41,822 nt of DNA from a virus. Where the stretch lies: positions 1 through 41,822 of the IMG/VR virus record IMGVR_UViG_3300040801_003977; one strand, written 5' to 3'. Positions 9,414 through 16,275 of this stretch are shown one piece after another. A model generated the notes under the pieces. That model saw nothing but the letters and a program-made list of their open reading frames with translations, was not told the DNA's origin and ran no database searches. The number at the start of each line of letters is the position of its first letter. Position 1 is the stretch's first letter. Both the position numbers and the translations under genes were made by a program.

Positions 9414-10161
9414 TTACTTTTTCCAGAGCTTTCACATCAATAGGCTCGGATGTTGAGCCATCTAAAACGCCATGCTTTTTCTTTAGAGTGTCGACCAATT
9501 TTTGAAGATCATCGTTACTTAGCTCATTTAAGTTCGGGCCAGCGCTATCGGCGGCCTGATTGTGATTAAAATTCTGATTGATCTGCATACTGCGAACTAC
9601 CGGCATCCCCATCAAACGGTTTCGCATAGATTCTGCGATCTTTTGCTGAACCTGGAGGAGCTTGGAGTCGACTTCCTCGCCAATCATGTCACCCTCTTTG
9701 TTAAAAATGGGCTTAATGGTCGGCATCCGCAAAATCCGAAGCTCCTGATCCATGGCCTTTTGCAAGATTATGTGCTGGATCATGGTGTAGTCTTTTGGTG
9801 GCGTGATGATATAGAGAAGCTTATAAGAATTTCCGACATAATATTTCTTAAAATCGGCGGGATAACAAATGCCAGAGAAAACCGAATACATCGACATGGG
9901 TGTACTCGTTTTCTGGGAGCGATTGTATTCGAGCCAAAAAGAGGTTCTGAGCATATCAAGCTTTTCGACCACTTCTTGGATTGGTTTCATTTTCTCAAGA
10001 TCCTCAATGCCCATTTCAAGAAGTTCTGCGGGCATGGCCTTCATGGCGTTTTGAAAATAGGTGGGCACGATATTAATGAGCGCTTTGGGATTTGCGAGAT
10101 CAAAGGCTTGCTCGAAATCAAGCGCATGGGAATTGAGAACAGGTATCATGTGATTTGCCAT
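9397..10161 (-). CDS. Probable terminase small subunit or packaging protein
   Basis: This 254-residue protein lies directly upstream of TerL and overlaps it by 17 bases, the usual place for the DNA-recognising small terminase subunit. The sequence is mostly helical in character; the end (about 215-254) is polar with charged residues. I see no clear helix-turn-helix, so the assignment rests on position. The ATG at 10161 has no good ribosome binding site. A promoter candidate at 10173-10200 would start RNA only a few bases before it, so translation may be nearly leaderless. An operator-like palindrome lies in that promoter's spacer. Confidence 0.6.
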   Translation of the reverse strand: MANHMIPVLNSHALDFEQAFDLANPKALINIVPTYFQNAMKAMPAELLEMGIEDLEKMKPIQEVVEKLDMLRTSFWLEYNRSQKTSTPMSMYSVFSGICYPADFKKYYVGNSYKLLYIITPPKDYTMIQHIILQKAMDQELRILRMPTIKPIFNKEGDMIGEEVDSKLLQVQQKIAESMRNRLMGMPVVRSMQINQNFNHNQAADSAGPNLNELSNDDLQKLVDTLKKKHGVLDGSTSEPIDVKALEKVSGDKL

Positions 10162-10172
10162 ATGGTGCCCAT

Positions 10173-10200
10173 TCTATACTCATTAGCAAAAGCTAATCAA
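10173..10200 (-). promoter_or_regulatory. Candidate promoter for the packaging genes
   Basis: On the minus strand TTGATT (10195-10200) and TATAGA (10173-10178) are 16 bases apart. The operator-like palindrome at 10182-10197 fills most of the spacer, a classic arrangement for repression. The predicted RNA start is 3-6 bases before the ATG at 10161. Confidence 0.45.
10182..10197. promoter_or_regulatory. Operator-like perfect palindrome
   Basis: ATTAGCAAAAGCTAAT has perfect 6-bp arms around AAAA. It lies 21 bases upstream of the small-terminase start and inside a candidate promoter. Confidence 0.55.
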
Positions 10201-10307
10201 GCATAGTGCGTGGGGACCCTAGGCTTTGGGTCGATATTCTTGTGAAAAGGCAAGGTCAAACCCCAAGAGCAAACAAGAGAACAAACAATAAGGCACAAGA
10301 ACGGCAT
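10197..10307 (-). CDS. Possible 36-residue hydrophobic microprotein
   Basis: A short frame starts at ATG 10307 with GGTGGG five bases upstream and encodes a single hydrophobic, Cys-containing helix (about residues 2-21) followed by a polar tail. It fills part of the 210-base gap between the zinc-cluster gene and the small terminase. The good spacing of the ribosome binding site is the main support; it could be chance. Confidence 0.3.
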   Translation of the reverse strand: MPFLCLIVCSLVCSWGLTLPFHKNIDPKPRVPTHYA

Positions 10308-10371
10308 CAAGACCCACCAAAAGCCCCCACGCGAGAACAATAATATCGCTAAAAGGGTCGAAGGTGGGGTA

Positions 10372-11193
10372 TTAGGTGCAGTGTTCCGAACAATACTTGT
10401 ATGGGGTGGGCTCTTGGCACTCGGGGGCAGAGCATAGCCCTTTTCTTTTGGGAGCTTTGGCCCAGATTTCCTTTTCGTGAAGTTCTTTTTCGCTAATCGG
10501 GCCTCTTAATGCGCGAACCATTTTAGCTGGAAAGTTACTAAGAGACGGCTCATCAAGTCTTGAGAGGGCTTTTTCGATTTTGTGTTTTCTAAGCGCCGCA
10601 TAGCTTTTAGGTGCCCACATTAGAAATTCAAAACTTTGAAGCCTCGGGTGATGCCCATACTTCTTAAAGTAATTGTGTTTTATTCTGTCTAGTCGGCACT
10701 TACAGAACCCAAGCACCAAAAGAGCCTCAGAGCGCTCCCCACAAATAATGCACGGCCTGTCCCTAAAGCCATTCCGATGATGATTGATGTGGCGTCTAAA
10801 ATCTTTCTCAGACTTTACGGCCTTCTCAAGGTCGGGGGGCAGCTTTGGTGTTACGGCTTTGGCAAAGGACTTAAACCGACGATAAAGCTCCATTTTTTCA
10901 GCTTTCGGCACGCCGACAAAGGTGCGTCGGACAATCCCATCCCATTTCTTTTTCTCCCGACTCTTGGCAATTTCTAGGGATTTGCGCCAACTCCTATCAT
11001 GAGGCCCTCGGTCAACTTGGCCTTTAAGCCCGTTAATACAGGGGAAGCAAAATGTGTATTTGTCGAATATCGCCACATTGCACATAAAGCATTGACCCAC
11101 GCGAGAGCCCCCTAAAGAAAGAGTGATTAGCAATCGCTTATCATGAGGCTTAAAAAAAGGGCAATAAAAAAAAGATAGACCCGTTGCGGGCAT
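10372..11193 (-). CDS. Zinc-cluster protein of unknown function
   Basis: This protein of about 273 residues carries three Cys-rich clusters: CFMC with CFPC near the N-terminus, CIIC with CKC in the middle, and a C-terminal CSAPEC with CSEHC. Each looks like a zinc-binding site. The middle is rich in Arg, Lys and His. It is the first gene after a strong promoter candidate (11465-11494) and opens the late block, so a DNA- or RNA-binding late regulator or a nuclease are both possible; I see no complete nuclease motif. I chose ATG 11193, which has AAGG upstream, over a TTG at 11232 that lacks a ribosome binding site. Confidence 0.65.
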   Translation of the reverse strand: MPATGLSFFYCPFFKPHDKRLLITLSLGGSRVGQCFMCNVAIFDKYTFCFPCINGLKGQVDRGPHDRSWRKSLEIAKSREKKKWDGIVRRTFVGVPKAEKMELYRRFKSFAKAVTPKLPPDLEKAVKSEKDFRRHINHHRNGFRDRPCIICGERSEALLVLGFCKCRLDRIKHNYFKKYGHHPRLQSFEFLMWAPKSYAALRKHKIEKALSRLDEPSLSNFPAKMVRALRGPISEKELHEKEIWAKAPKRKGLCSAPECQEPTPYKYCSEHCT

Positions 11194-11232
11194 AACGAAC
11201 TGGCCTTCGAGGCCAATTTTCCCAAAATTCAA

Positions 11233-11996
11233 AATGTTCTATGGTCTCAAGGAAAAAAGGTAGCTAATGCGCAAGCAGTGGTGAGTTTTAAACCCCATTT
11301 ATCCCTACTGACGACAACTCACTTAACTCCGTCCAAACTCAATGGTTTTCGTGAACTTTCGCGTAACCAGCAAGCAAATGAGTGCGAGATGTGGTCTCAG
11401 TTAAGCTCTCGACTCATATTCGTGACTAAGGGGTGTAAGACTTCAAGAAAAGATCTTGTTTTTATTAATAGGGCCTTGACCCAAAACCTGTCAAGAAAAA
11501 AATGAAAAAAACTTTTCAGAACTAAATGAGCGATAACTCATCTCTGGAACTGCGCTTCTATTAGAGTTAATTTTGAGAAAAAAAGGAAAACCCAAAACCC
11601 AAATCAAAGCTCTAAAAAACCCTCTTTTTTTTTGATTAAACTGCCCTAAACGCCCTAAAATACTGGTGAACTAAAAAAAAAATCACCTCACGCATGAATA
11701 ATTGGTGGGGACCTTCCCAAGAGTGAAAGATAAGAGTTACCGATTCAGCTTGGCTGGAAGTAAGTGGGGTTTTGTCAGTAAGGGGTTCCGGTATTAAAGG
11801 CCATAAGCCACCTGGGTGATCTCGCGAAAGCCTCGACGCTGGCGCTATGCTCACCACAAAATAGAACTGGGGCCAATCAGAACCTACCCCAGAGCTTTAC
11901 GTCCCCCATAGATCGCTCGGGCGTCCCGCACCCTCGCTATTAAGACCCCTCTTTTTTTCGCTTGCCTTCCTTGTTGACGAGTATTAGCTTTTACTC
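11233..11996. other. Gene-free divergent control region
   Basis: This stretch separates the leftward late block from the rightward block. The short frames in it (for example 11636-11857) lack ribosome binding sites and look random. It contains a minus-strand promoter candidate, several A- and T-runs, an inverted repeat CTTGAC/GTCAAG at 11475-11495, and a stem CTGGGG/CCCCAG near 11867-11892. It is a reasonable place for a packaging site, a replication origin or antisense control, but I see no diagnostic iterons. Confidence 0.5.
11465..11494 (-). promoter_or_regulatory. Strong minus-strand promoter candidate for the late block
   Basis: TTGACA (11489-11494) and TATTAA (11465-11470) are 18 bases apart on the minus strand. 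RNA would start near 11458 and read into the zinc-cluster gene and the packaging genes. An inverted repeat overlaps the -35 element. Confidence 0.5.
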
Positions 11997-11998
11997 AT
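11983..11998. promoter_or_regulatory. Operator-like imperfect palindrome over a start codon
   Basis: ATTAGCTTTTACTCAT matches the recurring palindrome with one arm base changed. It overlaps the ATG of the gene at 11997, so binding would block expression directly. Confidence 0.4.
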
Positions 11999-12224
11999 GA
12001 CAAAAAATAAGCAAAAAATACACGGCCATGACGTTCGCCTTGTTGAAAAAGACACCGATATCAACCCCACCGAGATTCTAGGGCGCATTACCCCAATCTC
12101 AGCTCACGGGGTCTGTATCATGCCAACACTCCACACCTCAAACCTTGAATCCATCCTCTGGGTCTCGACCTCAAATTTCATGAAGATCAAGGCTCAGCTA
12201 GAGAAGGAAACTAAATCCAAGTAA
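11997..12224 (+). CDS. Small basic protein, unknown
   Basis: This 75-residue protein is the first gene of the rightward block. It is Lys-rich at both ends and has no recognised motif. The ATG overlaps an operator-like site and has no clear ribosome binding site upstream, so it may be translated from a very short leader. It is followed nine bases later by another small gene. A DNA-binding role would fit the charge but is not shown. Confidence 0.55.
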   Translation: MTKNKQKIHGHDVRLVEKDTDINPTEILGRITPISAHGVCIMPTLHTSNLESILWVSTSNFMKIKAQLEKETKSK

Positions 12225-12239
12225 ATCGGGGGAGTGCAA

Positions 12240-12530
12240 TTGGCGAGGAAAAAGGAAGTGGGGAAACATGACCCCATCACAACCATTAAACAAGTCAATA
12301 TCTATACCCACGTCGAAGGCCCCAAACACCGCAAAAACGTGATCCATGTCCGGTGCTCTCCCAGAGTCCGAAGGCATATAGTGGCTCTGTTTGAAATCTT
12401 CCTATCTGAGATTGATAAAATCGCCATTGCGGAAAAAGAACTCGAGGCCACATCCGAAATGCCCTTCTCCGAGAAATACGCCAAATATGACATGAAAACC
12501 TACGTTTCGCTCACAAGACCTAAAATCTAG
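12240..12530 (+). CDS. Small basic protein, unknown
   Basis: This protein of 96 residues has a basic N-terminus, a middle with several Arg-His pairs and an amphipathic helix around residues 50-75. I chose the TTG at 12240, which has GGGGGAG five bases upstream and gives a product beginning MARKK; a GTG at 12234 lies too close to that site. A clear terminator follows at 12595. I do not recognise a family. Confidence 0.6.
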   Translation: MARKKEVGKHDPITTIKQVNIYTHVEGPKHRKNVIHVRCSPRVRRHIVALFEIFLSEIDKIAIAEKELEATSEMPFSEKYAKYDMKTYVSLTRPKI

Positions 12531-12594
12531 CTTGCGCCTTTAGGGAGCTTTCGCTAATTTGAAAGCATCATTGTTACCTCGATGATACTCTCTT

Positions 12595-12633
12595 AAGGCC
12601 CCTCGGTATGACTCTGCCCTGGGGCTTTTTTTT
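12595..12633 (+). terminator. Rho-independent terminator
   Basis: AAGGCCCC pairs with GGGGCTT around one bulged G, and eight T residues follow. It lies 65 bases after the small-gene pair at 11997-12530 and ends that transcript. Confidence 0.8.
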
Positions 12634-12711
12634 ACTTCCATGATTAGGGTTCGGTGGGGGAGAGGTGTAAATTACAGTTCCGTTCCCAAAGAGGACCCCC
12701 TACCCCCCCCC

Positions 12712-12841
12712 TATAATGTGGGCTCCGATCGGCAGAAAAGTCTCGGAGCTCCGCCATGGTCAAGGCTTCCAGGATATTGAGGCTCTCTAAATGCCTAGTA
12801 TTATTCAGGGCTCTCCGACGCTTTTATACAAATGCGTCGGA
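12712..12841 (+). ncRNA. Possible small RNA with two hairpins
   Basis: A perfect -10 TATAAT lies at 12712-12717, after a run of nine C residues but without a good -35. RNA would start near 12722-12725. Two stems follow: GGCTCCGA (12721-12728) with TCGGAGCT (12743-12750), and TCCGACGC (12814-12821) with GCGTCGGA (12834-12841), a perfect 8-bp stem. I see no clear terminator, so the 3' end is unknown. Confidence 0.3.
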
Positions 12842-13037
12842 TTCTGGCTGGACACCGCATATAAAGCAAATTCAGGGCAAACATTACACTATATATTATA
12901 TAGACAGAGCAAATCAAGCATTAGGCTCGGTTTTTCGGTGCGCCGCAATATAATTTCTCCCCCTCTCCAACCTCACTCATGCCCAATTTCAGCCCGTCAC
13001 TGTCTAATCGGCCCTCATTGTTTACAATATCGACACC

Positions 13038-13053
13038 ATTAGCAAATGCTAAT
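13038..13053. promoter_or_regulatory. Operator-like perfect-arm palindrome
   Basis: ATTAGCAAATGCTAAT has perfect 6-bp arms. It is 174 bases upstream of the gene at 13212 in a gene-free stretch. Confidence 0.5.
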
Positions 13054-13181
13054 GATGTTGGGAGCTTAGGGCTCGACTGTGTTTTTAAAACTCATGGCCT
13101 TTATATAAGTTCGACGGCTTAGTTTAGAACACCCGTAATGATTTCGGTGGTTTAGCGCTGGCACGTCCGCTGCATTAGGTA

Positions 13182-13197
13182 ATGAGTGAATACTAAT
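13182..13197. promoter_or_regulatory. Operator-like imperfect palindrome
   Basis: ATGAGTGAATACTAAT matches the recurring palindrome with one changed arm base and lies 15 bases before the gene at 13212. Confidence 0.35.
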
Positions 13198-13211
13198 TAA
13201 CATGGGAGTGA

Positions 13212-13460
13212 ATGATGAATGATTTGTTGGCCATAGAATTAAAAGACCCAGTGAATGCGGCCCTAAGCGACGCCCATGCTGTGATTGATTGTGATTTTAA
13301 AATTCAGGTTGAGGGCGAGGTTTGTGATGTTTACGAAGCATCGGTTTCTTATCGCGATATCTTGCTTCTAACCGACAAGGGCACGGTGACTTATTTCGTC
13401 GATTCATATGGTGACCGCCATGTGGTCGAACTTTTTGATTGGGACTTTGATCAAGAATAG
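13212..13460 (+). CDS. Small acidic protein, unknown
   Basis: This 82-residue protein is rich in Asp, Val and Glu and looks like a small beta-rich fold. The start is ATG 13212 or 13215, both within reach of GGGAG. It lies downstream of two operator-like sites and is followed by a long hairpin. Acidic, early, single-domain phage proteins of this size sometimes act as inhibitors of host enzymes, but I see no motif to support that here. Confidence 0.6.
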   Translation: MMNDLLAIELKDPVNAALSDAHAVIDCDFKIQVEGEVCDVYEASVSYRDILLLTDKGTVTYFVDSYGDRHVVELFDWDFDQE

Positions 13461-13506
13461 TCTCACTGATCAAGGGCTCTTAATGGGAGCTCTTGAATGA
13501 GTGAGA
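13461..13506 (+). repeat. Long intergenic hairpin
   Basis: TCTCACT and AGTGAGA enclose a second stem, CAAGGGCTC with GAGCTCTTG. The U-run after it is weak (ATATTT). It starts one base after the stop of the preceding gene, so it may be a terminator or an RNA-stabilising element. Confidence 0.65.
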
Positions 13507-13527
13507 TATTTAACTAGAGAGGTAATT

Positions 13528-14004
13528 ATGATCAATTTATTAAAACAAATCGGACCACAAGTTTACGCAAGCCCCAAAAAGGGTAAAAAAAGAATCTCGA
13601 TTAACATGGACTTGGATCATGTGTTGGAGAGCCGAATCATTAACTTCACTGGCTACGCATGGAGTGATCAAAAATTCGGCCTTGTAATGAGCTTATTAAA
13701 AAATAGCCGCAAGTTCCGCATTGTGCATGATTCGGATTACTTAGGATTAAGTGATCACGCCGCGATTCTTAGAGAGATGAATCACGAGGTGCTTTTTGTT
13801 CTAGCGCCTAAGGACCGGACCCGAAAAAATATTATGAGCCGTGATCTGCCTTATTGCAGTCCCTTGAGTCCTGGCATTGCCACGGCCTCTAATGCGCGTA
13901 TCCGCAAGGCCCATGATCGACTAAAAGAAGCTGGTGTTAAGGTCAAGAAATTTAAGTCCATGGCGGCACTAGCAAAATATTTATCTAAGAAACAAGCGGC
14001 CTAA
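13528..14004 (+). CDS. Unknown basic protein of 158 residues
   Basis: The protein is rich in Lys and Arg, with a middle containing a short Ser-Asp-His cluster and a C-terminal helix around residues 125-155. The ATG at 13528 is preceded by GAGAGGTAATT, the same leader used by the gene at 14076, so I prefer it over the GTG-type start 27 bases upstream. It is flanked by hairpins on both sides, as a stand-alone expression unit. I do not recognise a family. Confidence 0.65.
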   Translation: MINLLKQIGPQVYASPKKGKKRISINMDLDHVLESRIINFTGYAWSDQKFGLVMSLLKNSRKFRIVHDSDYLGLSDHAAILREMNHEVLFVLAPKDRTRKNIMSRDLPYCSPLSPGIATASNARIRKAHDRLKEAGVKVKKFKSMAALAKYLSKKQAA

Positions 14005-14010
14005 GCCCAT

Positions 14011-14040
14011 CCCATCACAAGGCCCACTGATTGTGGTGGG
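14011..14040 (+). repeat. Intergenic hairpin
   Basis: CCCATCACAA pairs with TTGTGGTGGG, a 10-bp stem with one G-U pair and a 10-base loop. It lies 6 bases after a stop codon and 36 before the next start, with only TCTTATT after it. Confidence 0.6.
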
Positions 14041-14075
14041 TCTTATTGAGCGGATTTTTAACATGAGAGGTAATT

Positions 14076-14312
14076 ATGAGTCGAATTACAAGTAGTGATT
14101 TTTTAAAACAAGTCGAGCGTCTCCAGGAAGTTATGGGAGTCGAGTTGACCACGAATATCTGGCACAAGCATTACTCGGTTTACACAAAGGGTGACAATGA
14201 TTCGTGCCAGTCGGTTCTAGTTTCGTCGAATACTGCACGGGACGCCGTTGACCAAATCGGTGCAATACTTAACGCGCTTTATGTAATGAACAAAAAGAGG
14301 GGTACAAAATGA
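14076..14312 (+). CDS. Small unknown protein
   Basis: This 78-residue protein has the leader GAGAGGTAATT before its ATG, identical to that of the gene at 13528. It begins a tightly coupled run of four genes, each overlapping the next by four bases. The sequence shows mixed helix and strand with no recognised motif. Confidence 0.65.
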   Translation: MSRITSSDFLKQVERLQEVMGVELTTNIWHKHYSVYTKGDNDSCQSVLVSSNTARDAVDQIGAILNALYVMNKKRGTK

Positions 14313-14623
14313 AAAACGATAAGCCAAAATTTACGCCAGGACCGTGGAAAGTTGAAAAGCATGATGGCAAAACAGAGATATGGTCCGCAAGTCATTTTGT
14401 GGCAACAACATATCATGCTTTATTTTACAGCGCCGAAAAGCATGGTCTGGAGCCTCAAAATGCCAACCTACTAGCAGCCGCGCCGGATATGTTTGAGGCG
14501 CTTAGGTGCTTTATTGAGGGCTTTGATGAGAAGAAAAACGGCAAGGATACTCGCCAAAAATATCTAGGAAAGGCAATTATCTTGGGTGAATATGCCCTCG
14601 CCAAAGCACGAGGCGAATCATGA
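14309..14623 (+). CDS. Widespread phage FTPGPW-type protein
   Basis: This 104-residue protein starts with an ATGA overlap with the preceding gene. It contains FTPGPWKV near the N-terminus and NANLLAAAPDMFEAL in the middle, the signature of a small protein family that is very common in phages and prophages and whose function is unknown to me. The C-terminal part is helical. Its place among early small genes is typical for the family. Confidence 0.8.
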   Translation: MKNDKPKFTPGPWKVEKHDGKTEIWSASHFVATTYHALFYSAEKHGLEPQNANLLAAAPDMFEALRCFIEGFDEKKNGKDTRQKYLGKAIILGEYALAKARGES

Positions 14624-14814
14624 GCTCATGGAAGCTTATGGGCAGTGCGGGCTCTATTGACGACCTCGTGAAGCTGATAAATCAGAAACTTGGATGGGTC
14701 GGGGTTCACGCGGTCCTTTCAACCGGTGAACTCAAGATAAACGGCGAAAAGGTCGATGGGTTAAGAGTAATCAAAAAAGGTACGAGATATAGACTTGAAA
14801 GGATTGAATCATGA
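14620..14814 (+). CDS. Small unknown protein
   Basis: This 64-residue protein overlaps its neighbours by four bases on both sides, so it is translationally coupled. It has a helix near residues 13-25, then a basic beta-like tail. I do not recognise it. Confidence 0.6.
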   Translation: MSSWKLMGSAGSIDDLVKLINQKLGWVGVHAVLSTGELKINGEKVDGLRVIKKGTRYRLERIES

Positions 14815-15119
14815 GTGAAGTTAAGACTAAGCGCCCCTTGTGGGCCAGAACATTAGGACTAATGGCTTATATCGGTATCTGGACCGTGATCATCATGGCG
14901 CTTAAATTCGGGGCCTTGCGCCTCATTAATGGCCCGACTCCGGTCGACATTAGGGACTTGCCACCGGCCGAGTATCAGGCGGCCATTGACGACATGATTT
15001 TAAAGGCTAAGGCAGAGAAGCGGAAAGTGGAGTTCGAGCGCTGTATGAACCTGAACCATAAAGAGGGCGAGTATTTTATTAACAAGTGCTTAGGAGAGAT
15101 TGGCGAGCAAAAAGACTAA
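14811..15119 (+). CDS. Single-pass membrane protein
   Basis: This 102-residue protein has a basic N-terminus, one hydrophobic segment at about residues 12-34, and a polar, charged remainder with two Cys residues near the end. Lys and Arg before the segment suggest the N-terminus stays in the cytoplasm. It is the last of a four-gene coupled run. A role in superinfection exclusion or lysis control is possible for an early membrane protein, but there is no direct sign of it. Confidence 0.65.
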   Translation: MSEVKTKRPLWARTLGLMAYIGIWTVIIMALKFGALRLINGPTPVDIRDLPPAEYQAAIDDMILKAKAEKRKVEFERCMNLNHKEGEYFINKCLGEIGEQKD

Positions 15120-15182
15120 AGAGGCCAGCCAGAAAACGAGAAATGAAACGGGGATACACCCCTTAGAAAAGAGAGGTAACAA

Positions 15183-15599
15183 ATGGTTAAAAGAACGATT
15201 GTTTTAATAGCAATGCTTGGATTGAGCGCTTGTGGGAGCGACGGTGGATCGGGTGCTGTGACTTGCTCAGGGGACGTCCGCTCGAATTGGACCAATTTGG
15301 ACTTTAATTTCACAATGGATCTAAGGAGCTCGCCACTAAACGAGTCCGCCTCGGTTGATATCGTCCATGACTCGGGCGCTATTTGCCGTGCCTCGGGCCT
15401 AATTTCGGGCTCGGAGTGTTCCGGTACCTTTGCGCTCTCGGGCATGAGTTACGCCGGCGGTGGCAGTGGAGATCCAGGTTGTGGGCTTATTTCGACCAAT
15501 ACGACATATCAGGTCCGACCGGCTGGAAACGCCATGGACGTTTGTGAAGCTTCGGATGCAACGGATTGTTTTGAATATTTCGAGGACGTGAGCCAGTGA
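15183..15599 (+). CDS. Predicted lipoprotein, unknown
   Basis: This 138-residue protein begins with a short basic n-region, a hydrophobic core and the lipobox LSAC (Cys at residue 17), so it should be lipid-modified and anchored to a membrane. The mature part is Ser-, Gly- and Asp-rich with eight further Cys residues, which suggests disulfide bonds in the periplasm or at the surface. The ATG has GAGAGGTAACAA upstream. A lipoprotein made outside the late block could be a lysogenic-conversion or superinfection-exclusion factor; this is an inference from location only. Confidence 0.7.
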   Translation: MVKRTIVLIAMLGLSACGSDGGSGAVTCSGDVRSNWTNLDFNFTMDLRSSPLNESASVDIVHDSGAICRASGLISGSECSGTFALSGMSYAGGGSGDPGCGLISTNTTYQVRPAGNAMDVCEASDATDCFEYFEDVSQ

Positions 15600-15601
15600 T
15601 C

Positions 15602-15976
15602 TTATTCCGGAACTTCGCCACGCATGATAATGCCCCACTCCCTTTGAAGGGCGGGGCTTGGATTCTGACCGGCAGCCCGCGCCTTAAGCATGGCGTCGTA
15701 AACACTGAATCGCTTCTCGTCGATGGGGGAGTTGGTGAGGTAGCCGCCTTTTTGGTCCTCGTCCCAGTTTTTCCAGGAAGTGTCCCTTTTCTCGGCCTTC
15801 TCAAGGACAAGATTCGATGCCAGGTTTCCGATCTTGCGTTTAAGGCTCTCAAACGGCCCTGGGTTAGGACTTGCCAAGTGCTCTTGTCTGCGCTCGGCCC
15901 ACGCCCTTTGCGCTTCTCTACGAAGATCTGCGTCGCTCTGGCTCGGATTCATAATGTTAGCCCAATTGCTATCCAT
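15602..15976 (-). CDS. Unknown protein on the opposite strand
   Basis: This 124-residue frame lies alone on the minus strand between two plus-strand genes and fills a gap that would otherwise hold none. Its composition (Arg, Glu, Ala, Asn, Trp) reads like a real soluble, helical protein, while the overlapping plus frame at 15596-15994 reads like a shadow. There is no good ribosome binding site before ATG 15976 or ATG 15952, which lowers confidence. It might be a morphon-like insertion. Confidence 0.5.
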   Translation of the reverse strand: MDSNWANIMNPSQSDADLRREAQRAWAERRQEHLASPNPGPFESLKRKIGNLASNLVLEKAEKRDTSWKNWDEDQKGGYLTNSPIDEKRFSVYDAMLKARAAGQNPSPALQREWGIIMRGEVPE

Positions 15977-15990
15977 AAAAGGAGATTAAA

Positions 15991-16272
15991 ATGAAAATGA
16001 AAATCTTGCTAGTCGTGTTTTTATTTGCCAGCATATGCGCGGTGTCCCAATATAGCGGCCAGGGAAAACCCTTAAGAGACCGGCCAGAAAATGAGAAATC
16101 AATTCCGACCCCACCCCATCAAGAATTGGCGCGCCAGCTCATTGAAAAGTATGGCGTTGATCCCAAGCACCAAGAGATGATTGAATTAGAAATCTCCATG
16201 GCCATCAACTACAGAAAAGACATTCCCCAGGAATTGCTGCAAGAGATCTATTCCCTTGAGCGTAGGAAGTAG
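15991..16272 (+). CDS. Small secreted protein, unknown
   Basis: This 93-residue protein starts at an ATG with AAAAGGAGATTAAA upstream. Residues 1-18 form a likely signal peptide, with no lipobox Cys in the right place, so the mature part should reach the periplasm. The mature part is charged, Pro-containing at first and then helical. A 27-base piece of its gene (16075-16101) recurs with four changes at 15119-15145. Confidence 0.6.
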   Translation: MKMKILLVVFLFASICAVSQYSGQGKPLRDRPENEKSIPTPPHQELARQLIEKYGVDPKHQEMIELEISMAINYRKDIPQELLQEIYSLERRK

Positions 16273-16275
16273 GCC

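Larger units (their letters stand above)
12634..13211. other. Gene-free region with promoter-like site and hairpins
   Basis: No frame here has a ribosome binding site or a protein-like composition. The stretch holds a perfect TATAAT, two stable hairpins just after it, an AT-rich palindrome CTATATATTATATAG (12889-12903), and operator-like palindromes at 13038 and 13182. It may hold a small RNA gene and the control region of the genes from 13212. Confidence 0.55.

Noticed and set aside
11636-11857. 73-residue minus-strand frame in the 11.2-12.0 kb gap
   Set aside because: No ribosome binding site, repeated low-complexity ends and a sequence that reads as a shadow of non-coding DNA.
12756-13042. 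Overlapping plus-strand frames of 65 and 83 residues
   Set aside because: They lie over the hairpins, lack a ribosome binding site and have a random-looking composition.
15596-15994. 132-residue plus-strand frame with GTG start
   Set aside because: It is the mirror of the minus-strand frame 15602-15976, whose composition is more protein-like. Choosing one strand is a judgement, not a proof.
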